Source: Vaginimicrobium propionicum
GTDB lineage: Bacteria; Actinomycetota; Actinomycetes; Propionibacteriales; Propionibacteriaceae
Assembly: GCF_900155645.1 (NCBI RefSeq)
Contig: NZ_LT706985.1
Location: 1,598,051 to 1,662,050, forward strand
Direction: 5' to 3'
Length of the DNA stretch: 64,000 bases
Shown piece after piece: positions 37,336 to 44,692 of the stretch. The translations under genes were made by a program, and so were the position numbers. Position 1 is the stretch's first letter, and the number at the start of each line of letters is the position of its first letter. The notes below the pieces were generated by a model. That model searched no databases and was not told where the DNA came from. It saw nothing but the letters and a program-made list of their open reading frames with translations.

Positions 37336-37443
37336 TTAAATCGTTATCCCAACTTGGTTCAACGCATTAAATGGTGTCGCTAGGCATAGAGCGATCACCC
37401 CTGCTAGTAACGCCCGTATCCAACGGCGTCTACCTATACTCAT
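37336..37443 (-). CDS. Short ORF with signal-peptide-like sequence
   Basis: A strong ribosome site (GGGAAGGGA) lies 7 nt before ATG at 37443. The 35-residue product has a basic N-terminus (MSIGRRRWIRA), a hydrophobic core (LLAGVIALCLA) and a short tail ending NQVGITI. It could be a small exported peptide or the 5' remnant of a secreted protein cut by rearrangement. It lies 59 nt after the Pro/Thr-rich gene on the same strand. Confidence 0.45.
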   Translation of the reverse strand: MSIGRRRWIRALLAGVIALCLATPFNALNQVGITI

Positions 37444-37502
37444 AGGAAATCCCTTCCCTTATTGTTAGAGAGCGACTTTCACCCTCTAAAAAAACACAAA
37501 AA

Positions 37503-38057
37503 TCAACACGTGATTGTCGTACCCCACGGTCGCCATATCCCGTCTGACCACATGTCGCCCATCACTCCGTCAACTTCGTAGGGTGCGCCAACTGCTTCGA
37601 TAGATTCGCACCATGGTCGTTCTGGTTCGGGTATGTCGGGTATCTGCCAGTTAGTGTTCGGGTTTGGTGCGGGTTCAGGCGGGTCAGGAATAGGTTGCGG
37701 CTGCCAGTTTTCGGTGCCGCTGTAGCCCGCGTCTGCTTGCCAACCACCATCGTTTGTGGCGGGTTGTTCAACGTAACCCGAGTCACTCTCGTCAGCAGGC
37801 GTACTACTGGCATTAGGCGTAGGTGTTGGCGTGGGTGTAGGCGTTGGTGTTTTAGACGAGGTTGGTGATGGTGTAGCTGAAATAGTGGGTGTGACGGGTT
37901 GTGTTGATTCCGCCCCACCAGCCACCTGGCCAACAATCAACCCAGCAATAAGCACTACGGCACTTGCCGCCGCTACAGGTATTCCCCGCCAAAGAAAACT
38001 ATTGCGTTTCCTAATGTCGGTTGGTGGTTTGTTCATGTTTTCCTCTTCGTTACTCAT
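37503..38057 (-). CDS. Pro/Thr-rich single-pass exported protein
   Basis: A 184-residue protein counted from ATG at 38057 (GGGG upstream; ATG at 38036 is also possible). A basic stretch (DIRKRNSFLW) precedes one transmembrane segment (IPVAAASAVVLIAGLIVGQVAGG). Then comes a low-complexity stalk of Thr-Pro repeats (KTPTPTPTPTPTP) and a Pro/Trp-rich outer domain ending GIWRPWGTTITC with two Cys residues. It is probably an anchored cell-surface protein of unknown role. Confidence 0.65.
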   Translation of the reverse strand: MSNEEENMNKPPTDIRKRNSFLWRGIPVAAASAVVLIAGLIVGQVAGGAESTQPVTPTISATPSPTSSKTPTPTPTPTPTPNASSTPADESDSGYVEQPATNDGGWQADAGYSGTENWQPQPIPDPPEPAPNPNTNWQIPDIPEPERPWCESIEAVGAPYEVDGVMGDMWSDGIWRPWGTTITC

Positions 38058-38675
38058 GTCCCCATTTCTTTCTTTGTTGGGCCTCAAACGTTGAGGCGGT
38101 GTGTCCACTTTTGTTGTCGGCTAGACGCCGGGTAGCGGATCGAGGTTGCGAATCCGAGTGTTAAATACCCGGCTACTAGCTTGTGGCTCACACTAAGCGG
38201 TGGCTACGACAAAAACGGGTGCAGTAAGCCACAGAACACAGCGAAAATGGGTGGTTGGGTGGAGTGCCTTGTTGGTGGGGAGCTTTTATCACTGCTAGTC
38301 AGCGCATGAAATTAATGACTTCCCCACAGTGCCGAAAACATTTCGGCAACAGTTGGGGGGTGGCCTATTTTCGGCTAGAAGTGTTGGCGGCAAAAAATTA
38401 GTTACACCAATTGCCCACAGTGCCGGCAATTGTTTGGCAACCATTGGGGGGTAGAGAAAATTACGGCCTAAGCAGGGTCGTGCAGGATCAGACAGTGGGG
38501 GTGTTTCCCCAGTGGCACGCATTTAGAAGCCAACCGTGTGACGGGTTGGGGCAGCAGGCGGGGGTTAGGTAGATGACTCAATTATTGTCGTAGCCACTCA
38601 ATATGCTTACTTTCTACAGTTAGCAAAGCTAAACATCGACGTGGCTTTGCTTAGGGCAAGAAAGGAAACGCGTGC
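38058..38675. other. Non-coding stretch with two related hairpin repeats
   Basis: About 620 bp without a convincing gene. It holds the pair of imperfect repeats at 38322-38364 and 38413-38455, and the promoters for the divergent genes on either side. An open frame here coincides with the repeats and has no ribosome site. Confidence 0.5.
38322..38455. repeat. Two-copy imperfect direct repeat with internal hairpins
   Basis: Copy one (38322-38364) and copy two (38413-38455) share CCCACAGTGCC, then GGCAAC and TTGGGGGGT, 91 bp apart. Copy one contains the stem GCCGAAA/TTTCGGC. Similar flanks (AAATTA) precede both. They may be protein-binding sites, small RNA units or remnants of a miniature element. 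Confidence 0.5.
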
Positions 38676-38900
38676 ATGAAACAACGAACCCCAATGAATC
38701 GTTCACAACGTGAGCGTTGGTTAGATACGGCAACCAAATACGGTGGCCGCGAAGTTGATTGGAACCAAATCAACCAATATGCGCGCCCGCACGATGATGG
38801 GCGGGTATACAACCATCAATACGATTACGACTACCCGCAACCTGAAACAGGGTTGTACAGAAACCCAATAACCAAACAAACCTACAAGGAGTTGAAATGA
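38676..38900 (+). CDS. Hypothetical small basic/aromatic protein
   Basis: A 74-residue protein, rich in Arg, Tyr and Asn (WLDTATKYGGREVDW; YNHQYDYDYPQPETGLYRN). GAAAGGAAA lies upstream of the ATG. Its stop overlaps the next gene start (ATGA), so it heads a three-gene operon. I do not recognise a family. Confidence 0.6.
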   Translation: MKQRTPMNRSQRERWLDTATKYGGREVDWNQINQYARPHDDGRVYNHQYDYDYPQPETGLYRNPITKQTYKELK

Positions 38901-39277
38901 GTTTCAAAGAAGACCCCAATACCATCTACCACTACGACGACCAAGGGGAACTACACAATGATGACGGTCCAGCAATAATCACGCCGCAAGGCTATAAAGC
39001 CTGGTACAAGCATGGTTACCGTCACCGCGTAGACGGTCCAGCAGTCATCGACCCGCACGACGGGTCAAAAGAATGGTGGTTCGAAGGCAACCTACATCGA
39101 ACAGACGGTCCAGCCGTTGAATACGACGACGGCTACAAAGGCGGTTATAAAGAATGGTGGATCAATGGTGTAGAACAACCAACGCCAGGAACATTCACCC
39201 CAACTGTTGACGACAAAACCCTTAGCACTCTTATCGAGTTCGTCGATGAAACCCCCGACGCAGAGATGAGAGAATAG
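38897..39277 (+). CDS. DGPA-repeat protein (MORN-like, phage-associated type)
   Basis: A 126-residue protein with three tandem units of the form x-W-(Y/F)-x-x-G-x-x-H-R-x-D-G-P-A: DDQGELHNDDGPAII, WYKHGYRHRVDGPAV and WWFEGNLHRTDGPAV, then KEWWINGVEQPTPG. Such repeats occur in phage proteins and near polymorphic toxin loci; function is unknown. It is coupled to both neighbours (ATGA overlap at its start, 2-nt gap at its end). Confidence 0.7.
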   Translation: MSFKEDPNTIYHYDDQGELHNDDGPAIITPQGYKAWYKHGYRHRVDGPAVIDPHDGSKEWWFEGNLHRTDGPAVEYDDGYKGGYKEWWINGVEQPTPGTFTPTVDDKTLSTLIEFVDETPDAEMRE

Positions 39278-39279
39278 TA

Positions 39280-39726
39280 ATGCCCGAACTTTTCGATTGG
39301 GATCGAGTAGAAACGCTTTTGGGTTCGCGTCTACACCTGAACCCCGCCAGAACCAGTAAATTCCCAGAAGCGAGCCCTACGGATGATATCGCTCAAATCA
39401 CCAGAAAAATCATGAACTATGTCAGACGCAGCCAAGACACGTCGAAACTAAGCCACGAACGGGTGGCCAACATGATGGGCCTGACACCTTTGACCTTTAA
39501 CGGCGATCCCATGGTTGAACGAATCATCAGGCGCGGCTCAACAATTGCAGATAACGACAGAATAGTTTGGTGCCAGCGTGGCGACGATTCTGTTCCTATT
39601 GCGGTGTGCGTATCATCTTCAGCCAAAACTACAGGCCACTGGAAAATAAGCAAGTCTTCCCCGCACAGCGGGGATGATCCGAACTCGCTTTTAACCAGAG
39701 ATGACGCGCTTACAATCGCAGCATAG
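39280..39726 (+). CDS. Hypothetical protein whose C-terminus is encoded by a CRISPR-like repeat
   Basis: A 148-residue protein of unknown family, third gene of the small operon. Near its end the frame runs through an inverted CRISPR repeat at 39654-39680, giving SSPHSGDDPNS, the same peptide produced when the main array is read in that frame. The natural C-terminus has therefore probably been replaced by insertion or recombination at the repeat. The N-terminal part (FDWDRVETLLGSRLHLNPART) looks like genuine protein. Confidence 0.6.
   Translation: MPELFDWDRVETLLGSRLHLNPARTSKFPEASPTDDIAQITRKIMNYVRRSQDTSKLSHERVANMMGLTPLTFNGDPMVERIIRRGSTIADNDRIVWCQRGDDSVPIAVCVSSSAKTTGHWKISKSSPHSGDDPNSLLTRDDALTIAA
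39654..39680 (+). repeat. Solitary CRISPR repeat, inverted, inside a coding region
   Basis: 26 of 27 positions match the reverse complement of the array repeat (single change at the third base). It lies about 7.3 kb left of the array, in the opposite orientation to the array and to the copies at 40.1-46.6 kb, and within an open reading frame. Confidence 0.9.
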
Positions 39727-39925
39727 GAGGGACGGCAAGATTGAACTAGCTAAGGCCTTACACTCCTTGGCGCGTCCAGTTACATCCGACTATGGCTTAG
39801 ATTACCTAGACGTTCCCCTCTGCGAGGAGGACTGGGATGAGACGGTTGCCATTTGTGGCGACTACGCGGAACGCAACGGAATGCTTGCCCCAAATAATTC
39901 AGTGACACCTACAGGGACGCGCTAG
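39701..39925 (+). CDS. Hypothetical small acidic protein
   Basis: A 74-residue frame; the likely protein part is LAKALHSLARPVTSDYGLDY followed by LCEEDWDETVAICGDYAERN. The start is uncertain: ATG at 39701 overlaps the previous gene, while an AGGAGG at 39726-39731 precedes no standard start codon in frame. The 5' end may have been altered by the nearby CRISPR repeat. Two bases separate its stop from the next small gene. Confidence 0.45.
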   Translation: MTRLQSQHRRDGKIELAKALHSLARPVTSDYGLDYLDVPLCEEDWDETVAICGDYAERNGMLAPNNSVTPTGTR

Positions 39926-39927
39926 AC

Positions 39928-40122
39928 GTGGCTATTGAGTATTCTCCGGCGCATTGCCTTAGTGAATTGTTGTTTCTTGCAAATCAATATGGCCTTACGA
40001 TTTCTAAGGCTTCGATTGAAAATGCTGAATCGCTGATTGGCGCGGATGAGGACATTTCAGAAGCTGACAGTTATTTCGTTGATAAATACAAGCGACAACA
40101 TCGTATATTGGCGAAAGCGTGA
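39928..40122 (+). CDS. Hypothetical small acidic protein ending at a CRISPR-like repeat
   Basis: A 64-residue protein starting with GTG at 39928, with AHCLSELLFLANQYGLTISKAS and an acidic middle (ENAESLIGADEDISEADSYF). The TGA stop overlaps the first two bases of the degenerate repeat at 40121-40147. Small acidic proteins in such clusters are often antitoxins or immunity proteins, but I cannot assign this one. Confidence 0.5.
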   Translation: MAIEYSPAHCLSELLFLANQYGLTISKASIENAESLIGADEDISEADSYFVDKYKRQHRILAKA

Positions 40123-40147
40123 ACCGTCCCGGCTGTGCGGGGAACAC
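40121..40147 (-). repeat. Solitary CRISPR-like repeat (23/27)
   Basis: Same orientation as the main array. GGCTGTGCGGGGAACAC is kept exactly at its leader-distal-handle side; four changes are in the other half. It abuts the stop codon of the gene on its left. Confidence 0.75.
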
Positions 40148-40649
40148 CACCCCTTCCTCGGGCTTACCTGAAGGTCGCCCACGTCATCGTCTTTAGTTAG
40201 CTCGCGGGTGATTGTTGATTTGGTGACGACTATGTTGCCGCTTGAGCATTTTCTAGTTGTTGGCCAGTGACTCAATCAAATAGAGAGTCGACTTCAAGCT
40301 CCCGTAGCGGTCGAACGCCTAACTCTTGTTCAAATTTATGTAGTAATTCCCCGATGGGCGGCAGGCCGGTTCTCAAAAAATGTGATTAAAGCCTGGGTAA
40401 ACCGATTCTCCTGCGCCACCAACAGTGCCCGCAAATATCGTCGCTGCGGCGCGGTAACGTCGTTAATATCGATTTCTTTACTGACGTATAAAATCTTGTT
40501 ATCCGTCTAACATATCGATTCCCGCCTACCACTACGAATAATCTATCGGAGTGTGCACCCGTTTTCAGTGGTGCTTCAGTTACGGTGGTATCTACAAGGG
40601 ATTCGCTTTGAGGGGTTGATAACCAAACTTCTACTGTTTTAGCATGGGT
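40148..40649 (-). pseudogene. Decayed coding remnants between two CRISPR-like repeats
   Basis: On the minus strand, between about 40545 and 40260, fragments such as DKILYVSKEIDINDVTAPQR, then RYLRALLVAQENRFTQAL and, in another frame, KFEQELGVRPLRELEVDSLF look like real protein split by stops and frameshifts. A third fragment near 40240-40175 reads VVTKSTITRELTKDDDVGDL. I do not recognise the families. No intact gene is present in this unit. Confidence 0.5.
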
Positions 40650-40676
40650 GGATCGTCCTTGCTGAGCGGGGAATGC
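40650..40676 (-). repeat. Solitary CRISPR-like repeat (21/27)
   Basis: Array orientation; GGATC and GCGGGGAA are kept. It ends 4 nt before the stop of the leftward small gene at 40681-40965. Confidence 0.6.
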
Positions 40677-40680
40677 GCAG

Positions 40681-40965
40681 CTATGCAGCTCCGTCCTTAT
40701 TGCGAAGTTTTTTCTGCTGCTGTCTAAGCTCTATAGCCTCCGGTTTGTAGTAGTCATCTGAATCAAGATAAGCCTGAACGTCCGCCCATAGTTCATCATC
40801 AAGCAGTATGTTGTAATCGATAACTACGCAAGCCAGCCCATATACGCCGCAACCAACTTCGCACACAGGAAGAGAGCAGGCGTCTGCAGCCTGCTTAGCG
40901 CATTCTTCGCTGAACGCCGAAACGGTTTTGGCTAGACGCTTAAGAAGAAGCCAAGTTGGATCCAT
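40681..40965 (-). CDS. Small acidic protein, paralogue family A (copy 1)
   Basis: A 94-residue protein with DDELWADVQAYLDSDDYYKP followed by EAIELRQQQKKLR. It is closely similar, over its full length, to the products of 41147-41431 and 46092-46418. The gene almost fills the interval between two CRISPR-like repeats (40650-40676 and 41005-41031). The pattern is an N-terminal helical region with AKQAA, a central YGLxCxVIDY segment and a charged C-terminal helix. I do not know the family. By size, charge and clustering it could be an immunity protein or antitoxin (inference). Confidence 0.6.
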   Translation of the reverse strand: MDPTWLLLKRLAKTVSAFSEECAKQAADACSLPVCEVGCGVYGLACVVIDYNILLDDELWADVQAYLDSDDYYKPEAIELRQQQKKLRNKDGAA

Positions 40966-41004
40966 GCCTAAACGCTAGTCATGTTATTTGGTTGAAGAAA
41001 GCTA

Positions 41005-41031
41005 AGATCGTCCCCGCTGTGTGGTGAACAC
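41005..41031 (-). repeat. Solitary CRISPR-like repeat (23/27)
   Basis: Array orientation; TCCCCGCTGTG and GAACAC are exact. It separates copy 1 and copy 2 of the paralogous small genes, which point away from it on opposite strands. Confidence 0.75.
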
Positions 41032-41146
41032 TGAACGCCTGCTATTCCACTTACCAAGGGCAGCAGCTTGTCGCGTATGTTTCGTTACGTACAAACGGCA
41101 CATGCAAGATACTTTTTTTCATTCACTTCCCGACTAATATCACGGC

Positions 41147-41431
41147 ATGGACAGTACAGTTTTACTGTTGGAACGCGTAGCGGAGACGATCTTTCTGGCA
41201 GGAGAAGATGGAGCGAAGCAAGCGGCTGCAGTGGCTTCTGTCCCCTCGTCTGAAGCAAATGTAATCTTGTACGGTCTTGTTTGCTTTGTCATTGATTACG
41301 ACATATTTCTCGACAATGAGTTATGGGCAGATGTTCAGGATTTTATGGATTCTGATGATTATTACAAGCCGGAAGCTTTGGAGCTCAGACAGCAGCAGGA
41401 AAAGCTTCGGGATAAAAGCTATGCTTCATAG
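41147..41431 (+). CDS. Small acidic protein, paralogue family A (copy 2)
   Basis: A 94-residue protein, same length as copy 1, sharing LWADVQxxxDSDDYYKPEA, then LELRQQQEKLR, AKQAA and YGLVCFVIDYDIF. It is on the opposite strand to copies 1 and 3, so the units do not all insert in one direction. Its stop lies 12 nt before the next CRISPR-like repeat. Function is unknown. Confidence 0.6.
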   Translation: MDSTVLLLERVAETIFLAGEDGAKQAAAVASVPSSEANVILYGLVCFVIDYDIFLDNELWADVQDFMDSDDYYKPEALELRQQQEKLRDKSYAS

Positions 41432-41443
41432 CTGAAATACATA

Positions 41444-41470
41444 AGGTCATTCCCGCTGTGCTGGCGCATT
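41444..41470 (-). repeat. Solitary CRISPR-like repeat, strongly degenerate (18/27)
   Basis: Array orientation. The core TCCCGCTGTGC followed by TGG is kept, while the last six bases are lost. Alone it would be weak; its spacing in the series supports it. Confidence 0.45.
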
Positions 41471-41569
41471 TACGAAGAAGTATCTGTGTCATCTCAGGTG
41501 TAACTAAGAAAGAGCGGGGTAGTAAGAATAACTGCTGTTTTCCCGCAAAGAAATGATAAATTTCATCTT

Positions 41570-41872
41570 ATGAGCTATTCAGAAGCTGAAAAGCGCCTTA
41601 TCGAATTGGTTCGCACGAGTGGCTCAGAAGGTGTGCGTCAGGCGTCTGCTTACGCGGTCGAGGGATCTGAGACAGATTATTTAACTGTTATGTACGCTTT
41701 GGGCTTTGTAATTGATGAAGACATTCTCGTTCCGGAAGATTTGAGAGACGAAATTATTCGGCAAATTAGCGGCTATAGCTATTTTGATGACATTAGATAT
41801 GAGTTCATAGAGCATCAAGATAGGCTAAAGAAAACCACTAAAGAAGCAAATGAAAATTCGAATTTAGTATGA
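41570..41872 (+). CDS. Small acidic protein, divergent member of family A
   Basis: A 100-residue protein. EGVRQASAYAVEGSETDY, then MYALGFVIDEDILVPEDLRD and YEFIEHQDRLKK follow the same order as family A (AKQAA, YGLxCFVIDYDI, LRQQQEKLR) at much lower similarity. It sits alone between the repeats at 41444-41470 and 41898-41924. Function is unknown. Confidence 0.55.
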   Translation: MSYSEAEKRLIELVRTSGSEGVRQASAYAVEGSETDYLTVMYALGFVIDEDILVPEDLRDEIIRQISGYSYFDDIRYEFIEHQDRLKKTTKEANENSNLV

Positions 41873-41897
41873 CAGCCCGCATGTTTTCGCGTGGGTG

Positions 41898-41924
41898 GGA
41901 TTATCTCTGCTGTGCGGGTAACGC
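41898..41924 (-). repeat. Solitary CRISPR-like repeat (22/27)
   Basis: Array orientation; GCTGTGCGGG is kept. It marks the left edge of the largest unit of the series, the 3.5-kb toxin-antitoxin and phage-remnant segment ending at 45448. Confidence 0.65.
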
Positions 41925-42160
41925 GGCCGTGCTGTTGGTGCCGACATTGTAGGCATGGTCATCGCCGCCGAAATGCTAGCGAGCGCTAACTTTTTTGCCC
42001 CTTTTTCGAGTAGAAAAAAAGTTATTATTTTTATTCGCGCTGTTGTTTTTCCCTAGCATTTCTATCGCTTTTGCGACTCGCTTTTACATATGAGTTCAAA
42101 ACTCGCTGCCAATAGTCCGTACACTGCTGTGTTAAAGAAACAATTTGAGGGGGAACCGAA
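41925..42160. other. Intergenic stretch with AT-rich inverted repeat
   Basis: Apart from the arms TAACTTTTTT (41987-41996) and AAAAAAGTTA (42015-42024), which could form a weak terminator, I see no feature. Confidence 0.4.
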
Positions 42161-42289
42161 ATGTTTAAGAAAATCAAGAGTTGGTCTACCCGCTTGCCCC
42201 TAAAATCCATTTTTATTTATAGGTTTGGCGTCAATGGCCAACGCTTAAAGCCAGAATCACCAGCCGTTCATCAACGATTTCACAAATAA
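42161..42289 (+). pseudogene. Probable 5' remnant of a gene cut by the relBE module
   Basis: A strong ribosome site (GAGGGGG) precedes ATG at 42161. The product begins MFKKIKSWSTRLPLKSIFIY and then continues for about 20 residues antisense into the relE 3' end before a stop. This looks like the start of a membrane or exported protein truncated at about 42230. Confidence 0.4.
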
Positions 42290-42479
42290 TTCGATAATCC
42301 CCTACGCGGTATCGCCACAGGCTCGCCAGGTTCGCAGATAGGGCCCTGCCGTGCTGTCTAGGGTTTTGGGTGTTAGAAAGATTCTTTTCTATCCGCCCTT
42401 TAATTAAACGTTGAGTGAATTTATCGAGTTTCTTGAATTCCCGCTCAAACCTTCGAGTGGACTCAACACTCCAACTCAC
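42231..42479 (-). CDS. RelE/ParE-type toxin
   Basis: An 82-residue protein from GTG 42479, which overlaps the antitoxin stop (GTGA). ESTRRFEREFKKLDKFTQRL, GRALSANLASLWRYRVGDYR and IICEIVDERLVILAL are the classic RelE/ParE fold landmarks, including the basic and Tyr residues near the C-terminal half. It is likely a ribosome-dependent mRNA endonuclease. It forms a pair with the gene at 42476-42697. Confidence 0.9.
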   Translation of the reverse strand: MSWSVESTRRFEREFKKLDKFTQRLIKGRIEKNLSNTQNPRQHGRALSANLASLWRYRVGDYRIICEIVDERLVILALSVGH

Positions 42480-42697
42480 AGCCCCAACTCGTCCCACAAC
42501 TGATCTATCGGACGGCTGACTCGACCCTGCTGCACATACTCTTCTTTAGCTTGCTTGCCAACTGCCAAATCGTGCTCATCTTCAATACGCTCAAACAAGG
42601 CGCGCTTAAACGCCTCACCTAACGATATGTGGTGCAGTTTCGCATAGCTTGTGGCAAGCGATTTTTCTTGATCGGTTAACCGAATCGAAAAAGCCAT
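42476..42697 (-). CDS. RelB-type antitoxin (ribbon-helix-helix)
   Basis: A 73-residue protein beginning MAFSIRLTDQEKSLATSYAK, a ribbon-helix-helix N-terminus as in DUF6290/RelB antitoxins. The acidic C-terminus would wrap the toxin. It is immediately upstream of relE with overlapping codons. A decayed copy of this gene lies at 43737-43877. Confidence 0.88.
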   Translation of the reverse strand: MAFSIRLTDQEKSLATSYAKLHHISLGEAFKRALFERIEDEHDLAVGKQAKEEYVQQGRVSRPIDQLWDELGL

Positions 42698-42864
42698 GAA
42701 TCAACACCTCCACACATAATTGTGGTACAAGAAACTACAGCCGACTGTTGTCTCTTCGATAGCCCCACCAAACCAATGCACCAACGCCTAAGAATTTTCG
42801 CATGGCCTATGAGTGTGCGAATTATCATGTTGCGCTAACGTAACATTTTAGTTACCGTGTAAAC

Positions 42865-43068
42865 ATGTGCACTACAACCATCAAAGTCAGCGAAACCACC
42901 GCTAGCAAAATTAACAGGTTAGCGCGAGATCGCGGACAAAGCGTTGAAGAAATCACAGAGCAGGCAGTTAGAGCCTTAGAACGCCAACTCAAAACTATGG
43001 ACAAACTGGACAGGATCTACCAGGAAAACAAAGAACTAATGGATAGGTTAGCCAGTTGCCCACAATAG
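42865..43068 (+). CDS. Antitoxin of a Doc-type toxin pair
   Basis: A 67-residue protein: MCTTTIKVSETTASKINRLA followed by RDRGQSVEEITEQAVRALER. The first half fits a ribbon-helix-helix DNA-binding fold; the second is a charged helix. It overlaps the start of the Doc-like gene by 13 nt, as is usual in toxin-antitoxin operons. It likely binds and neutralises that toxin and represses the operon. Confidence 0.8.
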   Translation: MCTTTIKVSETTASKINRLARDRGQSVEEITEQAVRALERQLKTMDKLDRIYQENKELMDRLASCPQ

Positions 43069-43553
43069 ACATTCCGGCTGTATTTGGTTGGCTTGAAAAC
43101 AATGGTCTGCACATTAAAGATGAAAGCTCACTTCTTTCTTGCCTAGAAGGCTCAGAACAGGTTGTCTTTGGCAACCAGCTATACCCAACCGGAATTGAAA
43201 AGGCTGCCAAGGTTCTCCTCGAAATTCAGTCTCAACACCCACTACACGATGGGAATAAACGGCTGGGAGCAGTCCTGCTAATGGCCATGTTAAGCGAATA
43301 CCGTCTAGAAATGGACATGGATAATGACCAGCTTGAGAGATTTTTTCTTTCGGTTGCGAGCGGGCAATTACGAGAACTATCTCAAATAGTAAAAATCATA
43401 AAAGACAATGTTAAACCGGTAGCGGCTGGAGTCTCAGATTTAGTCGCTAACCAAGTATGCGGTTATTGGATGTCGCGCGCAAAAACTCAGTGCATTTTGA
43501 AAGAGGGGCACGGTGGGCACCACAGATCAATTAAAACTTCCACTAAGCGCTGA
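43056..43553 (+). CDS. Doc-type toxin (Fic fold) with C-terminal extension
   Basis: A 165-residue protein with TTG start inside the antitoxin end. The Fic/Doc motif HPLHDGNKRLG is at residues 61-71 (catalytic His61, then DGNKR), and YPTGIEKAAKVLLEIQSQ precedes it. Doc proteins phosphorylate elongation factor Tu. Beyond the usual 125 residues there is an extension with a Cys/His cluster (CILKEGHGGHHRSI). The end overlaps the next gene start by 41 nt in another frame. Confidence 0.85.
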   Translation: MPTIDIPAVFGWLENNGLHIKDESSLLSCLEGSEQVVFGNQLYPTGIEKAAKVLLEIQSQHPLHDGNKRLGAVLLMAMLSEYRLEMDMDNDQLERFFLSVASGQLRELSQIVKIIKDNVKPVAAGVSDLVANQVCGYWMSRAKTQCILKEGHGGHHRSIKTSTKR

Positions 43554-43737
43554 GGAATTGGGTTCTTGGGTTCGCCGGCGACGGACAATAAAATCCATAA
43601 CTCAACAGGAGCTGGCCGAACAAATTGGAATTAGCAGACAGGCGCTCGCTAGACTCGAAAAAGGTTCACCAGACGTTCGTCTATCAACTGCTTTGGAGGC
43701 TGTTAAATATCTGTCCGAACGCGAAAGCGGGGCCTAG
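43513..43737 (+). CDS. XRE-family helix-turn-helix protein
   Basis: A 74-residue protein from GTG 43513: LGSWVRRRRTIKSITQQELA followed by EQIGISRQALARLEKGSPDV is a standard Cro/C1 helix-turn-helix. Its start overlaps the Doc gene. A HipA-like or other toxin would usually follow, but the next sequence is a decayed relB, so any partner has been lost. It may regulate the Doc operon. Confidence 0.8.
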   Translation: MGTTDQLKLPLSAEELGSWVRRRRTIKSITQQELAEQIGISRQALARLEKGSPDVRLSTALEAVKYLSERESGA

Positions 43738-43877
43738 AAACTCCAACTCATCCCATAGCTGGTCTGTTGGGCGGTTGACTCGACCCTGCTGCACATACTC
43801 TTCTTGAGCCTGCTTAGCGACAACCAAATCGTGCTCATCTTCAATGCGCTCTTAAATGCCTCATCTAACGAAATCCT
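43737..43877 (-). pseudogene. Decayed copy of the relB antitoxin gene
   Basis: The plus-strand text closely follows 42482-42625 of the intact relB: long identical runs such as TGACTCGACCCTGCTGCACA and CAAATCGTGCTCATCTTCAA occur in both. A deletion near 43850 breaks the frame and the 5' end is missing. No relE copy accompanies it. Confidence 0.85.
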
Positions 43878-43912
43878 CGTGAAAGAAATCATCAAAAGAA
43901 TGGAGAAATCGA

Positions 43913-44098
43913 ATGAAAATTAATGCAAAAGCCATTCACAGCAATGATGGTTGGTGGATAGCACAATTCGAAATTGATGGACGCCAATACGGTACACAAT
44001 CCAAAACTTTCACAGGCCTTACAGCGATGGTCGAAGATATTGCCGCCATGCTCGACTACAAAAACGTGGATGTGGAAATAGCGCTCCCCACCGAATAG
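43913..44098 (+). CDS. HicB-like antitoxin-family protein
   Basis: A 61-residue protein beginning MKINAKAIHSNDGWWIAQFE. The pattern of a short beta strand, a WW/WxV strand, and the TxxxLxAMVEDIAAMLDY helix ending in VDVEIALP resembles actinobacterial HicB-like antitoxins. GGAG precedes the ATG. No HicA toxin is adjacent. Confidence 0.65.
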   Translation: MKINAKAIHSNDGWWIAQFEIDGRQYGTQSKTFTGLTAMVEDIAAMLDYKNVDVEIALPTE

Positions 44099-44692
44099 GA
44101 ATGCCGAGCCAGGTAATTAATCCTTGCCTTGCCACACCCCAACTTGCAGCGCTAGGCCTGGCCATACCTTGCCTAACCAAAACCTGACTGCCGTGAGTGG
44201 TGCTTTATACAGATAGGGTTGTAAAACCTAGATTTGGCGTTCTTTGGCGATAATAAAACAGCCGAAATTACCATTCTTTTCCGGTCGCCACTCGCCGACA
44301 CCAACGCCAACATCCTCGCGCATTGAAGGCTCACCCTCAATCTCCACAAGACCCTGCGGATCGCGCAACTCCTTGACCTCTTCTTGCCCTGCTGAGCCTC
44401 AAGAATCTGGCGACGAGCTTTTGCGAAAAATTATTCACAATCAGCGGGGACGTGCCAATGACAGGAACGCTGATTGTCTTTGCTGCAATCTTGTCCAGCT
44501 CAATGGCTGCATCGTTAGCCGTAATCTGCTCCTTTAAGTAATAGATAACTCTTGGCCTTCACATGACGAGTGTGCGGAAACTCGACAGCTCAAAGATGTC
44601 ACACCCAACAGTTAGGCTTTGCATTCATCTAGCCCTATAGAGTCCGCACACTTATATAGCGCAAGAACTCATCCCAACAGGAAGGGGAAGAA
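44099..44692 (-). pseudogene. Phage-like gene remnant and non-coding DNA
   Basis: Between about 44520 and 44240, minus strand, pieces read LDKIAAKTISVPVIGTSPLI, then VNNFSQK, ARRQILEAQQGKK and EVKELRDPQGLVEIEGE in successive frames. This resembles a small phage structural or hypothetical protein with GTSPLI near its start, broken by at least two frameshifts. The rest of the stretch holds the promoter of the gene at 44693 and nothing else I can support. Confidence 0.55.

Noticed and set aside
38100-38180. GGTTGCGAATCC near 38146, resembling a tRNA T-arm
   Set aside because: The loop has an extra base and no cloverleaf can be drawn around it.
41987-42024. AT-rich inverted repeat considered as a strong terminator
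   Set aside because: The stem is A/T only and unlikely to be stable enough; kept only as a note.
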